The notes below the pieces were generated by a model. It was not told where the DNA came from. It saw only the letters and a program-made list of their open reading frames with translations, and did not search any database. From assembly GCA_046350295.1 (NCBI GenBank), contig JAXMAR010000024.1, forward strand, positions 1 through 64,000: a DNA stretch of 64,000 nt. Reading direction: 5' to 3'. Shown here piece by piece: positions 8,619 through 16,502 of this stretch (the first letter of the stretch is position 1; each line of letters starts with the position of its first letter). The position numbers were made by a program, and so were the translations under genes. This DNA comes from JAXMAR01 sp046350295. GTDB lineage: Bacteria; Planctomycetota; Planctomycetia; Gemmatales; Gemmataceae.

Positions 8619-9311
8619 CTACGCTTCGCGGTCCAGCACGCGGGCAACTTGCATCGGGTTCCAGGGCTTGCCGCGGCGGGTGGTGTGCCCCTCGGCGTTC
8701 AGCCGCTCGGCAATCGCGGCGAGGCTCAGCCCCTCGGATCGCCATTGGCTCATGGTCGGGGCGAGGTCCGCATACGCTTCACGCGCCCGCTCGCCAATCA
8801 CCTTGGCGGCGACTTCCCGGCCGCGGGCCAATCCGCTCAGCCGCGCCTCTTCCCGTCCTTCCCAATGATCGGGGCGGGCGCTTCCCAGCTTGACGCCGCG
8901 GACCTTGGCGGCTTGCAGGGAGGCTTTCGTCCGGGCCGAAATGCGCTCGGCTTCGTCCTCGGCGACGGCGGCGAGGATATGAACCGTCAACTTGTTTGCA
9001 TGCGGATTGTCGCAGGCGACGAAATCCGCGCCGGACCGCATGAGGGCGGAGAGGAAAGCAAGATTGCGGCTCAGCCGGTCCAGCTTCGCCACGCACAAGG
9101 TTGCCTTGCTCCGCTTGGCATGGGCCAGGGCCTTCGCCAATTCGGGGCGGTCCGCTCGCTTGCCTGATTCCACTTCCCGGTAACTCGCCACGATGCGCCC
9201 GCCCGTTTGCTTGGCATACGCTTCGACGGCGGCTTTCTGCGCGTCCAGCCCCAGGCCGGAATCGCCTTGCCGCTTTGTTGAAACCCGGTAGTAAGCGATT
9301 ACGTCTGGCAT
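8619..9311 (-). CDS. Serine recombinase (resolvase/invertase family)
   Basis: A site-specific recombinase of 230 aa, started at the ATG at 9311 (MPDVIAYYRVSTKRQ). Nucleophile S11 lies in YYRVSTKRQGDSGLG. KLDRLSRN and the E-helix segment AEDEAERISARTKASL complete the catalytic domain. A C-terminal helix-turn-helix (SLAAIAERLNAEGHTTRRGK) follows and probably binds DNA. In this element it sits next to a tyrosine integrase, so it may act in dimer resolution or inversion rather than integration. Its upstream spacer (9312-9390) is AT-rich compared with the rest of the element and may carry its promoter. Confidence 0.93.
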   Translation of the reverse strand: MPDVIAYYRVSTKRQGDSGLGLDAQKAAVEAYAKQTGGRIVASYREVESGKRADRPELAKALAHAKRSKATLCVAKLDRLSRNLAFLSALMRSGADFVACDNPHANKLTVHILAAVAEDEAERISARTKASLQAAKVRGVKLGSARPDHWEGREEARLSGLARGREVAAKVIGERAREAYADLAPTMSQWRSEGLSLAAIAERLNAEGHTTRRGKPWNPMQVARVLDREA

Positions 9312-9390
9312 GTCTGATTCCCCTTGTCGCTCGCATTTCAACCCGACAAGGGTAATATAACATTCGTTTCGACGCTCGTCAAAAGTTATG

Positions 9391-9588
9391 TTATGATTTC
9401 CCCCTTCGCCTCAGAATCTTCCCGACCAGGCTTTCGAGGGTATCGGCAAGGCGTCGCGCATAGTCGCGGGTGACGCTCGACAGCCGGGCATCTTCGGCAA
9501 TGCGTCGATGGACGGCGAGGGCTTCCTTGCGGTCACGGGTTGGCAGGGTGGCCAAGCGCTCGGCCTCGGCGCGGATTTGGTCTTTCAT
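9391..9588 (-). CDS. Small charged protein of unknown function
   Basis: A 65-aa product beginning MKDQIRAEAERLATLPTRDR, mostly helical and rich in Arg, Ala and Leu, ending in a basic tail (KILRRRGKS). The start at 9588 overlaps the stop of the preceding gene by four bases (ATGA), which supports translational coupling and the choice of start. No function recognised; size and charge would fit a small DNA-binding or accessory protein of the element. Confidence 0.6.
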   Translation of the reverse strand: MKDQIRAEAERLATLPTRDRKEALAVHRRIAEDARLSSVTRDYARRLADTLESLVGKILRRRGKS

Positions 9589-9922
9589 TGGCGGCCCTCC
9601 AGAATGCGGCGCAGGCTTTCCAGATTGCGTTCCTCGGCGCGGACGATAACCCAGGCCGCGGCCAGGGCGAGGCGGGCATGGGCGGGGTCGAGGGCTTGCT
9701 TTGCGAGGCGGAGAAGTCGAGGGCGAAGGGCGTGGGAGATGAGCCAGCCAGCCTTGATAGCGTGGGCCAGAAAGCGCAGGTCGGCGCGTGTACCGTCCAG
9801 ACACAATGGCCCCCCAATCCCCCTGAGGATTTGGGGGCCTGACGCTCGCCTCCGCCTTCCGCCTGCTCTTGAGCGAGGCGGCGGCGGTTCCGTTTGCGAT
9901 TCTTTCTACTCGTCCATGCCAT
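9533..9922 (-). CDS. Doubtful Arg-rich small gene
   Basis: From the ATG at 9922 a basic N-terminus (MAWTSRKNRKRNRRRLAQEQ) looks like a real small nucleic-acid-binding protein. Its later half overlaps the coupled pair at 9391-9806 in another frame and looks non-coding, so the true gene may end near 9800 after a lost stop or indel. Listed only because the basic start resembles small ORFs in similar elements. Confidence 0.25.
   Translation of the reverse strand: MAWTSRKNRKRNRRRLAQEQAEGGGERQAPKSSGGLGGHCVWTVHAPTCAFWPTLSRLAGSSPTPFALDFSASQSKPSTPPMPASPWPRPGLSSAPRNAIWKACAAFWRAANERPNPRRGRALGHPANP
9585..9806 (-). CDS. Small protein of unknown function
   Basis: A 73-aa product (MCLDGTRADLRFLAHAIKAG) predicted to be helical, Ala/Leu/Arg-rich. 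Its TGA overlaps the ATG of the next gene by four bases, so the two are probably translated together. No family recognised. The stretch just upstream (about 9809-9838) contains a C-rich/G-rich inverted sequence around CCCCCAATCC. Confidence 0.5.
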   Translation of the reverse strand: MCLDGTRADLRFLAHAIKAGWLISHALRPRLLRLAKQALDPAHARLALAAAWVIVRAEERNLESLRRILEGRQ

Positions 9923-9985
9923 TGTACCGGTCCCCCATTTTTTCATAGGAATGGCGTCCTGAAATGCGGCCCGCTCGCCAATGGT

Positions 9986-12277
9986 CTATGCGGGCAGCGG
10001 CCCACTGGATGCAACCGGGAAGGCGATAGCCTCGGCCAGTTCCGCGGGGTCCCAATCCGGAAGGCGCCGGCATCCCTCCCAGGCGATTGCCTCGGCCTCG
10101 GTCATCTCCCGGACGGTGTTTCTAAGATGGTCACTTCCAGCGCCCGGCCCGGCTTCGAGAAGAGGGACACAAGGGCGGCAGCTTCGAGGGAGCGTAGGGC
10201 ACGCCGCGCAGGTTGCTCCCGTATTCTCATTCCAGCCATGCGGGACAGCGGGAACGAAACGGTCCGGCTCTTCTTCATCCCCGCTTCCAGCCAGAGGGCG
10301 AAGGCAAGGTGTAGGGCCTTCCCCGGTAATCGTCCGGCCGCTTCGAGCCAGGGCCAGGGGATCGGGCCTTTCAAAAAGCGCTCCCCGATTCGATGCCGCG
10401 GCGGTCGCTTGCTCGGAAGAGGCGGCGCGGTCATCCCGGCCGGAAGGCGGAACGCCTCGGCATTGAAGGTCGAGGGCATGGGTATAAGAGAGAGAAGAAT
10501 AAGAATGGACGGGGGTATTACGGGTGATAGGGGTAGCCCCTTCATGGGTGATAGGGGTAGGGTGGCCGATCAGGTCCCAGACTTCTCGCCAGAACCGCTC
10601 GCCTCGGGGGTCCATGTAGCGGCCAGGCCGTCGGACAATCTTCGCCTCGGTGCGAATCCGAAAGCCGGATAGGACGACCTCGGACGCTTCCCGCATGGCG
10701 GCTTGGGTCGCGTCTACAACCGCTTCGATTTCGCCGTCTGCGCCTTCAACAAGCAAAGCGTCATGGACAGGAGCGCAGACGTTTATCCCGCGCTCGGTGG
10801 CGAAGATGCAGGCGAGGCGCAACATTTCCGCGCCGTTGCCTTGGAGCGGGAAGTTTCTCAGGCTTCGCGGGTTCGCATCCGGCCCGACATGAACCGTCCA
10901 ACCAAACGCAGTTTGCAGGCGGCCGGACAGAAAGGCGGTCATCTCGACAGCATCGGACCATTGCCAATAACGGGGGTAGGTCCGTCGATGCAGGGCGAGC
11001 AGTTCCCGGCCGCGGATCGGCGCTTCGTCCAGCTTGCGGGCCAGCGCCTCGGGTCCCATCCCGTATTGAACGGCAAGCGACAGCACCTTGAAGCGTTCCC
11101 GCTCGGCCTTGTGACTCCCTTTCGTCCCATCCCTCGGCACGGCGCCCGCTTGCTTGGCAAACGTCAAGTAGGGGTCGGCGGAAGCGTAGGCGTCCATCAT
11201 GGCCCGGTCCCCCGATAACGCCGCGGCGATGCCGAATTCCTGTTGCTCCCAATCGACATAGGCGAGGGCGCGGCCGGGTTCCGGTCGGATCAACCCACGG
11301 AGCCAGGTCGAAGGGCCAAACATGAAGGCGGCATTACTCGGCTGATTGCGCCCCGTCCGGGATCCAAAGGGAGAGAGAAGGCAACGGTTGCGATCATCGT
11401 TGCCAACGGCGAGGGATTCGAGGCGCAGAAGCGAAAGCGATTGACGCAGTTCCCGAACGGGTGAAATCCGGTCCGGGTAGGCGCGTCCCATTTCGTGGAA
11501 GCAATCATCGGACAGGTCGAGGGCGCCGGAAGCAAGGCGCGGCCAAGGTATCCCCTCGGCGGTGAGCCAATCGGCGAAGCGCTCGGCTTTGAACGTGCGG
11601 CCAAGGTAAATGCCGCGGCCGGCGTCGATGCATTCAATAAGGCGATCTTGGATTGACAGCCAATTGTCACGCAGCAAGGCGAGGGCGGCGGCATCCAGAG
11701 GCGTTCCCGTCCATTCCATGCGGGCGACGGCGGCCATGTAGCGGCCGCGGAGAAGAGCACGCGGTACGTCGATCCTCGGCGCCATGACAGGGAGCAACCG
11801 GGCCAGCGCGTCTACGTCCGATTGACAATAGTCGAGCAAGGCACGGCGTTCCTCGGCGGTGTAGGGTTCGCCACGTTGAGCAAGCGCCCGCATGGAATCC
11901 TTTTCAACCGCGGACAATCCATCCAGGCCGAACCATGACAGCGCCCCCAGCAATCCATTCCCGCAAGGGACGGTCAGCCCGGACGTAAGACAGCGAAACT
12001 CGGCGTAAAGGTCCAGGATTCGGGCGGGCATCGGCCAAGGGAGCGACAGGAAGCAACCCAGCTCGGCGGAAGCGAAGTAGGCGACGAAGAGGGATTCGCG
12101 GCCCGTGGCAAACGGCGGTTCGCGCAGGTGGGCCAGTTCATCGGCCCAAAGGCGGAGAAGTCGGCCGCTTCGGAATTCCCGCGCCACCATGCAGACGGAG
12201 GTAGGGCGCTCGCCCGGTGGCGCAGAGAATTCGAAGTCGCAAAGCCAGACTTCCCGGAAGTCGGCGAGGCGGTCCAT
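9986..12277 (-). CDS. Family A DNA polymerase with 3'-5' exonuclease-like N-terminus
   Basis: Probably replicates the element. Residues ~1-170 look like a DEDD exonuclease-type fold (DFE at 14-16, DVD at 154-156). The palm motifs follow: motif A VDWEQQEFG with catalytic D342, motif B RERFKVLSLAVQYG (K397 area), and motif C APVHDALLVEG with D506. Motif C reads HDA where bacterial Pol I has HDE, and motif A lacks the usual DYSQIELR. There is no 5'-nuclease domain. The recognisable polymerase ends near residue 575. The last ~190 residues are the out-of-frame reading of the gene at 10102-10479 and are probably not native, so a stop has been lost or an indel has occurred near 10500-10560, where a short tandem repeat (GGGTGATAGGGGTAG) sits. 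It starts 3 bases after the upstream gene's stop. Confidence 0.85.
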   Translation of the reverse strand: MDRLADFREVWLCDFEFSAPPGERPTSVCMVAREFRSGRLLRLWADELAHLREPPFATGRESLFVAYFASAELGCFLSLPWPMPARILDLYAEFRCLTSGLTVPCGNGLLGALSWFGLDGLSAVEKDSMRALAQRGEPYTAEERRALLDYCQSDVDALARLLPVMAPRIDVPRALLRGRYMAAVARMEWTGTPLDAAALALLRDNWLSIQDRLIECIDAGRGIYLGRTFKAERFADWLTAEGIPWPRLASGALDLSDDCFHEMGRAYPDRISPVRELRQSLSLLRLESLAVGNDDRNRCLLSPFGSRTGRNQPSNAAFMFGPSTWLRGLIRPEPGRALAYVDWEQQEFGIAAALSGDRAMMDAYASADPYLTFAKQAGAVPRDGTKGSHKAERERFKVLSLAVQYGMGPEALARKLDEAPIRGRELLALHRRTYPRYWQWSDAVEMTAFLSGRLQTAFGWTVHVGPDANPRSLRNFPLQGNGAEMLRLACIFATERGINVCAPVHDALLVEGADGEIEAVVDATQAAMREASEVVLSGFRIRTEAKIVRRPGRYMDPRGERFWREVWDLIGHPTPITHEGATPITRNTPVHSYSSLSYTHALDLQCRGVPPSGRDDRAASSEQATAAASNRGALFERPDPLALARSGRTITGEGPTPCLRPLAGSGDEEEPDRFVPAVPHGWNENTGATCAACPTLPRSCRPCVPLLEAGPGAGSDHLRNTVREMTEAEAIAWEGCRRLPDWDPAELAEAIAFPVASSGPLPA
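10102..10479 (-). CDS. Winged-helix-like replication/partition-type protein of the element
   Basis: A 125-aa product from the ATG at 10479 (MPSTFNAEAFRLPAG). After a Pro-rich start it has RFLKGPIPWPWLEAA, then KALHLAFALWLEAG, and a typical winged-helix ending (ALRSLEAAALVSLFSKPGRA). Proteins of this pattern are common small genes in integrated elements. An upstream in-frame ATG at 10545 is possible, but neither start has a clear Shine-Dalgarno sequence. It overlaps the 3' extension of the polymerase reading frame and I consider this frame the real one here. Function is inferred only as DNA binding. Confidence 0.65.
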   Translation of the reverse strand: MPSTFNAEAFRLPAGMTAPPLPSKRPPRHRIGERFLKGPIPWPWLEAAGRLPGKALHLAFALWLEAGMKKSRTVSFPLSRMAGMRIREQPARRALRSLEAAALVSLFSKPGRALEVTILETPSGR

Positions 12278-12280
12278 CCC

Positions 12281-12967
12281 TTACGCCTCCCCGCGCAGGC
12301 GGCGTAAAACGGGATGGTCGAGGGAGTCGATAACCCGGCCCTTGAAGGCGACGCGCAGAATCTCATTCAAGGGCAGGGCGGGCCAGTCGGGTTCCGGCCA
12401 ATCGGCGGTCGCTTCGAAAACGTCATAGGCGCCAAGCGCCATGTTGGACGCTACGCGAACCCATCGGCTTTCAGCCATGCTTGCCGCTTCGAGGGCGGAG
12501 CGGTTCCAATCGTCTATTTTGCCGTCCGGTCCCGGAAGTCGAACCGGCCAGACGAATAGAACGCCTTGGCGGTTCATGGTCGCGTAAAGCGCCCGCGGTC
12601 CGAATGTCGATTCGCTCGCCAGTTCCTGCCAAAGCGGGGGAGCGACAAGGTAGGTTTCGCGGTCCTCTTTCAGTTCGAGGACGCAGGTTTCGAGTCGCAG
12701 AGACGGATTGCAGCGGACGAACCATTCCTTCGCGGGCTTGCGACATGGCACGGTCAAAAGGGCTTTCTTGACGCCTAGCGATTGGCTGAAGTCTTGGGAC
12801 AGTCGCAGGCTTCCAAGGTCTGCGAAAAGGTCCGGGCTTTGCCCGTTTTTCCTTTCGCGGGGATCGTCGGGGTTGCCTAGTGCGACGGGCGGCCGATTCT
12901 TCGGCGGTGCCATGCCGTTGTCACTAGGAGAGGAAGAGGGTAAGCTACTTTCAGCGTGCAGGCTCAT
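12281..12967 (-). CDS. Conserved-looking unknown protein preceding the polymerase
   Basis: A 228-aa soluble protein. The first ~50 residues are low-complexity (PSSSPSDNGMAPPKNRPP); the rest is folded-looking with a motif CVLELKEDRETYLVAPP and an aromatic-rich middle (GVLFVWPVRLPGPDG). No domain recognised. It ends 3 bases before the polymerase start, so the two are cotranscribed and it is likely a replication partner. An alternative start is the Met at codon 19 (MAPPKNRPP). Confidence 0.7.
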   Translation of the reverse strand: MSLHAESSLPSSSPSDNGMAPPKNRPPVALGNPDDPRERKNGQSPDLFADLGSLRLSQDFSQSLGVKKALLTVPCRKPAKEWFVRCNPSLRLETCVLELKEDRETYLVAPPLWQELASESTFGPRALYATMNRQGVLFVWPVRLPGPDGKIDDWNRSALEAASMAESRWVRVASNMALGAYDVFEATADWPEPDWPALPLNEILRVAFKGRVIDSLDHPVLRRLRGEA

Positions 12968-13031
12968 GAAAAGGGCCTCCTTGATTTTGCCAAGCCCGGG
13001 GTAGCTCCCGGGCTTTGGCGTTTCCTTGGGG

Positions 13032-13283
13032 TCAACTCACAACGCGGGGATAGCGGGGGTGGGCTTGGGGGTGCATCGCCTCCCAGGTCCGGCGATCAGG
13101 ACATTTCGCAAGAATCCAGGCTTCAACTTCGGCGCGGTTCCATCGGACGGCGCGGCCAAGTTTGACCGCGGTCGGGCCGATCTTGTCGGCGGCGCGGAGC
13201 CGATGCCAGCTTGCGCGCGAGATGCCACTGAGGGCCGCGGCCTCGGTGTCCGGGATTAAGAGAGGGGTTGCGTCAGTCGGCAT
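13032..13283 (-). CDS. AlpA/excisionase-like helix-turn-helix protein
   Basis: An 83-aa MerR-fold DNA-binding protein started at the ATG at 13283 (MPTDATPLLIPDTEAAAL). The core SGISRASWHRLRAADKIGP and VKLGRAVRWNRAEVEAWI is the classic AlpA/Xis pattern of a small helix-turn-helix with a wing. Such proteins control excision or early transcription in tRNA-integrated elements. Its start overlaps the end of the next upstream gene by 11 bases. Confidence 0.85.
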   Translation of the reverse strand: MPTDATPLLIPDTEAAALSGISRASWHRLRAADKIGPTAVKLGRAVRWNRAEVEAWILAKCPDRRTWEAMHPQAHPRYPRVVS

Positions 13284-13455
13284 GGACGACGCCTCCCCGA
13301 TGCTTGGACTCGGCGTCCGCCTCGGCATAGTCCTCGGCCCGTTCGGCAAGCCGGAGAAGCATGCGCAGCAATCGCTCTTCTCGGAGAACGTCACCTAGTC
13401 GATCGCGCACAAGCGCAGCAGACGGCAAGCTCGCGATAAGGGTCTGTAGGTCCAT
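13273..13455 (-). CDS. Small helical protein of unknown function
   Basis: A 60-aa protein from the ATG at 13455 (MDLQTLIASLPSAALVRDRL), preceded by the good ribosome-binding site GAGGAGA. It is strongly helical with the repeat-like segment RLLRMLLRLAERAEDYAEAD. It overlaps the AlpA-like gene by 11 bases. The function is not recognised; cotranscription with a regulator suggests a small accessory role. Confidence 0.6.
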   Translation of the reverse strand: MDLQTLIASLPSAALVRDRLGDVLREERLLRMLLRLAERAEDYAEADAESKHRGGVVHAD

Positions 13456-13594
13456 CGGTCGCTCGTCTCCTCGTGGACAACGCAACCGAATGTAGGCGAA
13501 GTGGCAGAAGCGGTGCAAAACGCGACCCGCGATAGGAAGTAAGGTGTCCTGGTTTTCATCGGACCAGCGCATAGATGCGCGCCAGGCAAATCTG

Positions 13595-14437
13595 TTAGGT
13601 CTTGGCGGGCAGCTGCCATTCCCATCCGCCTTTAGAACCGAACCCTCCTGCATGTTTGGAAATGATTCCTAAACGAGACTTGGCCTTGCGGATGGTATGG
13701 GGGGTGTAGCGTTTCTTCCAGGTCTGGAAGTCGGCAGCGGGTCGATTACCAGCCTTTAATGTTCTGCGCAATTGCTCCATGCACTCTTCCACGGTCCCCG
13801 GACTCGTCAGCGCAGACTTTTCCAAGAGCGATTCGATGACCAACTCCTGGCAGGTTCGACGCCAATCTTTCGCGGTGGGGTGGGCAATTTTGCCCCAGAG
13901 TCGCAGCGCTATTTCTGCTTGGAAGTGTACGTCGTCATCCGCAAGCGCCCTAATGGCCTCTCCGGTTAAGCATCGGTCGAGCCACTCACGGAGCGGCAAG
14001 GCTTGCGTTGGACTCATGCCGGTCACGCGGCAAATCTCCAATAACAGGTTCTTGCGAAACTCCGCTTCGCGCGCCCTGCGTGCATCGGACAGAATCCGGG
14101 TGCGTTCGTCGTCCTTTATCGTCAGCTCCAGGCGGCGGGGGGAGGGTCGTTCGATCAGCAGCGGCACTTTCCATTCTTGAAGTTTGCGGTTTACGGCGCA
14201 TTGAAGTGTCCGAAGGTTTTGCCGGAAACGACGCTTGCCAGTTGTGTCCAGGGTTCGCGCTCCTTGCCCGTAAACCTTGCGAACCAAGCGGGCCTCTCCG
14301 ATCTCGCCGCCGTTCCAGAGTGCAAAAAGCAAGAGCCGTTCTTTTGGCCCGAATCGACACTTTTCGGCAATCTCATCCCGATGTAGGCGCCTGGCGCGGG
14401 AAAGACCGATAGGCAGAACCCTACTGGGCCGAGACAT
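13595..14437 (-). CDS. Unknown protein with RepA/primase-type C-terminal DNA-binding segment
   Basis: A 280-aa basic protein. The C-terminus (HTIRKAKSRLGIISKHAG, then GFGSKGGWEWQLP) resembles the winged C-terminal module found on phage and plasmid replicative ATPases and primases, but no ATPase motif is visible here. The middle is helical, with VTGMSPTQALPLREWLDRCL. It may bind the origin or control replication; that is inference. It is the most upstream gene of the AlpA/polymerase block. Confidence 0.7.
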   Translation of the reverse strand: MSRPSRVLPIGLSRARRLHRDEIAEKCRFGPKERLLLFALWNGGEIGEARLVRKVYGQGARTLDTTGKRRFRQNLRTLQCAVNRKLQEWKVPLLIERPSPRRLELTIKDDERTRILSDARRAREAEFRKNLLLEICRVTGMSPTQALPLREWLDRCLTGEAIRALADDDVHFQAEIALRLWGKIAHPTAKDWRRTCQELVIESLLEKSALTSPGTVEECMEQLRRTLKAGNRPAADFQTWKKRYTPHTIRKAKSRLGIISKHAGGFGSKGGWEWQLPAKT

Positions 14438-14576
14438 GAAGACGCATCCTCAGCATCGGGCCGGTCCGGGCCAGGGCGGCGAGGATGAGGCACTCATCGA
14501 ACCGAAAACCGAGAAGAAGTGATGAGATTCGTGCATATCGCGTCGCGGATTCTGACTCTTCGGGCATCGCAAAGCT

Positions 14577-15413
14577 TCATCGTCTGTTCTTGAACACGTC
14601 CACCATAGTCAGAATCCCGCCGAGCAGCGCCGCACCTAGACCGCAAAGGATTCCCGTTGTGCGCTCGTTCAACAGGCCGATGTTGTGGACACGCATCCCG
14701 AAACCTGTATCGACGGTCGTATCAAAGAAAAAAGCGAAGTATCCGGCCGCAATGAGTCCACCCCCCACGAGTAGCGACCACAGTGGGGAGACGTGGACCG
14801 GCTGGTCCCGCCGCTCATCGTCATAGCGTCGCCCGCGCGATCGTTCCTCTTCATACCGCCGGCCATCGTAATACCGTTCATCGTCGTACCGTCGAGGTCG
14901 CCGGCGCCGTCGTTCGTCCTCATACCGATCATCGTCATACCGTCGTCGCGGCAGTTCCTCTAGCGGCGCCAATTCCTCTAGCGGGATCGTCTCGACTTCC
15001 TGGACTTCCTGGAGCGGCGAGAGTTCAACCAGGGACGGCAGGTCTTGCCCAGGCACCAGTGGCGGCGAGGGCGGTGGCGCTTGCGGCGCAGGGAGGAGCG
15101 ACGGATCGATGAGAACGTCGCCTATCATGGTCTTGTCGCGGCGGTCCTTGATCGGCTCCGGCACGCTCACTTTCTGCGAACAGAACGAGCAGTAAGTCTT
15201 GTCTCCTGGCTTTCCGCCGTTCATCCGGATAACGCTCCGGCAGCTGGGGCAACCAAACTCGACCACGTCAGCCGCGTCTGGCTCGTTTGCCTTGGGCTTC
15301 GCCCGGATCGCCATCGTCTTGTTGCAGGAGGGACAAACTAGGCGCCCGCCGGTGAAGCCTTCGGGCAATGAGAATGGCTTCGCGCAGGCCGGGCAAAAAA
15401 ACGGCTTGCTCAT
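14577..15413 (-). CDS. Zinc-ribbon membrane protein with Arg/Asp/Tyr-rich linker
   Basis: A 278-aa protein started at the ATG at 15411-15413 (MSKPFFCPACAKPF). Two zinc-ribbon units are made by four CxxC pairs (CPAC, CPSC, CPSC, CSFC) in the first ~90 residues. A Pro-rich stretch and an Arg/Asp/Glu/Tyr-rich repeat (RRYDDDRYEDERRRRRPRR) follow, and then two hydrophobic segments (SLLVGGGLIAAGYFAFFF; GILCGLGAALLGGILTMV). This architecture is common in planctomycete membrane proteins. It may be a passenger gene of the element. The charged repeat is compositionally unlike its neighbours. Confidence 0.8.
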   Translation of the reverse strand: MSKPFFCPACAKPFSLPEGFTGGRLVCPSCNKTMAIRAKPKANEPDAADVVEFGCPSCRSVIRMNGGKPGDKTYCSFCSQKVSVPEPIKDRRDKTMIGDVLIDPSLLPAPQAPPPSPPLVPGQDLPSLVELSPLQEVQEVETIPLEELAPLEELPRRRYDDDRYEDERRRRRPRRYDDERYYDGRRYEEERSRGRRYDDERRDQPVHVSPLWSLLVGGGLIAAGYFAFFFDTTVDTGFGMRVHNIGLLNERTTGILCGLGAALLGGILTMVDVFKNRR

Positions 15414-15502
15414 AGGGGAACCTGTGGAGGAAACCCCATTCGACAACCCACAGAGGAGCAAAGCAACAAGAATCTGCAATCTGATTCTGGAGGCAGGGTC
15501 CG

Positions 15503-15808
15503 CTAGACGGCACCCGCCGATAGAGCAAGCGTCTCCCTATGGCGTCGGATAAGCTCGTCTGTGCTGAGCTGGGTGAGATCATTGATTTGCACGGCAGCGG
15601 CTGGCGCGGCAACCGGCTTTTGTTCGGTGGCCCCTAGCGCAATCTGCAACTCCTTCAGGTTCTGCGCATCCAGAGCCGCCAGCGTCCTCACGGCTGCAAT
15701 CTTCGTCCTTGGGCTTTTCGTCTTGCGCATCGTCTCCATCACCTCATCGACTGCCTCGCGCCTGTCGCCTTCCGTGATCGGCCAGCGGTCGGCGCAACCT
15801 CGCAACAT
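15503..15808 (-). CDS. Small unknown protein
   Basis: A 101-aa mostly helical protein (MLRGCADRWPITEGDRREAV) with a repeat-like middle KIAAVRTLAALDAQNLKELQ and an Ala/Pro-rich linker. This type of small protein recurs in planctomycete prophage-like regions; a terminase-small-subunit-like role is possible but unsupported. The true start could be slightly upstream, because the sequence reads well back to about 15840. Confidence 0.55.
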   Translation of the reverse strand: MLRGCADRWPITEGDRREAVDEVMETMRKTKSPRTKIAAVRTLAALDAQNLKELQIALGATEQKPVAAPAAAVQINDLTQLSTDELIRRHRETLALSAGAV

Positions 15809-15915
15809 CGCGAATTCGGAACGCTTGAGACAGGAAGGTCCCCCGCTTCCCCCCCCCCGTTGGATGTGTCGTCCATGCCCGCCATCCTACTTCCCCTCAT
15901 CCCCGTAACGCAACC

Positions 15916-16254
15916 CTAGGACCGTAGCCGCTTCCCCTTCCTCGGCAACTGCCCCGCCAACGTCTCGGCGGTGGTGCAGAGCAACTTTCGCCCCGCTTCG
16001 GGTAGGTCGGGCCAGAGGGCGACGAGACGGGCAAAGTCGGGGTCGTTTTCCAGTTTTCGGGCCAAGGTTTGGGCCAAGGTTTCCGGGGCGGTTTCCGTAA
16101 GGTCTTTACCCGCTTGCTTCTCTGGAAATGACCTAGGGGACTTAAAATCCCCTCTCGGGCAACCGGGGTGCGGGTTCGAGTCCCGCCGCGGCCAGTCGAC
16201 AAATCGCTGGAATTGGCCGCTTTTTCCAGCGAGTAATGCGTTGACAGTCCGGTG
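15916..16254 (-). pseudogene. Integrase 3' end across attR: old integrase scar plus the element's alternative integrase tail
   Basis: Reading the minus strand in the integrase frame, 16254-16195 gives a 20-residue segment (AGKSGQFQRFVD just before WPRRDSNP) similar to the end of the intact integrase (PGKTGNSEHLSEWPRRDLNP). The frame continues through the att repeat and then 72 codons of element DNA (DLTETAPETLAQTLARKL to RKGKRLRS) with a stop at 15916-15918. The part beyond 16194 is therefore the remnant of another integrase, and the part below 16136 is the C-terminus the element's own integrase would have when circular. No start codon is present; a TGA at 16255-16257 precedes it. Confidence 0.7.
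16136..16194 (+). repeat. attR: partial tRNA-Leu copy
   Basis: A 59-base copy of the 3' part of tRNA-Leu starting at the anticodon stem. Its anticodon-stem half (TCCCC) would pair perfectly with the 5' half at 7004-7044, better than the present gene does, so this is probably the original chromosomal 3' half. It is not a functional tRNA gene because it lacks the 5' half. Confidence 0.85.
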
Positions 16255-16302
16255 TCAACCGGCCCGGTATGTCTTCGAAATGTCCTCCAAGCGGATGAGT
16301 TC
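16255..16302 (-). pseudogene. N-terminal fragment of an ABC-transporter ATPase (MacB/LolD type)
   Basis: ATG at 16302 opens MELIRLEDISKTYRAG, the typical first strand of MacB/LolD-type ATPases, and then stops at TGA exactly where the old integrase remnant begins. The remaining ~200 codons are missing, so the gene was cut by an integration or deletion event. Confidence 0.6.
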
Positions 16303-16502
16303 CATCCTGTTTCCTCTGCGCTCGCGTCCGACGACTCCTGCCAGTCGCTCGACGCTGCCCGCCGCCGAAGAAAGAGGGCAGGGGTTTGTTCCCGGCTTCT
16401 GCGGCATTGCGCGAAGAGAGAAGCAATTGCCGCGCCCGGTTGGTAACGCGCACAATGCGGTTTTGCCATTGGTATTCTCATCCCATCGTCCTGAGTCTCC
16501 TG

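Larger units (their letters stand above)
7030..16194. mobile_element. Integrated element in tRNA-Leu with PolA-type replication gene
   Basis: A ~9.1-kb element bounded by two 59-base copies of the 3' part of tRNA-Leu. It holds a tyrosine integrase at the tRNA end, then, all on the minus strand, a serine recombinase, small genes, a winged-helix-like gene, a family A DNA polymerase, a conserved unknown protein, an AlpA-like regulator, further unknowns and a zinc-ribbon membrane protein. I see no capsid, terminase large subunit, tail, relaxase or type IV secretion genes. It is best described as a satellite-like or cryptic integrative element whose mode of transfer cannot be determined from the sequence. 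Confidence 0.85.

Noticed and set aside
16136..16194. A second tRNA-Leu gene
   Set aside because: Only the 3' half is there, starting at the anticodon stem; it is the att repeat.
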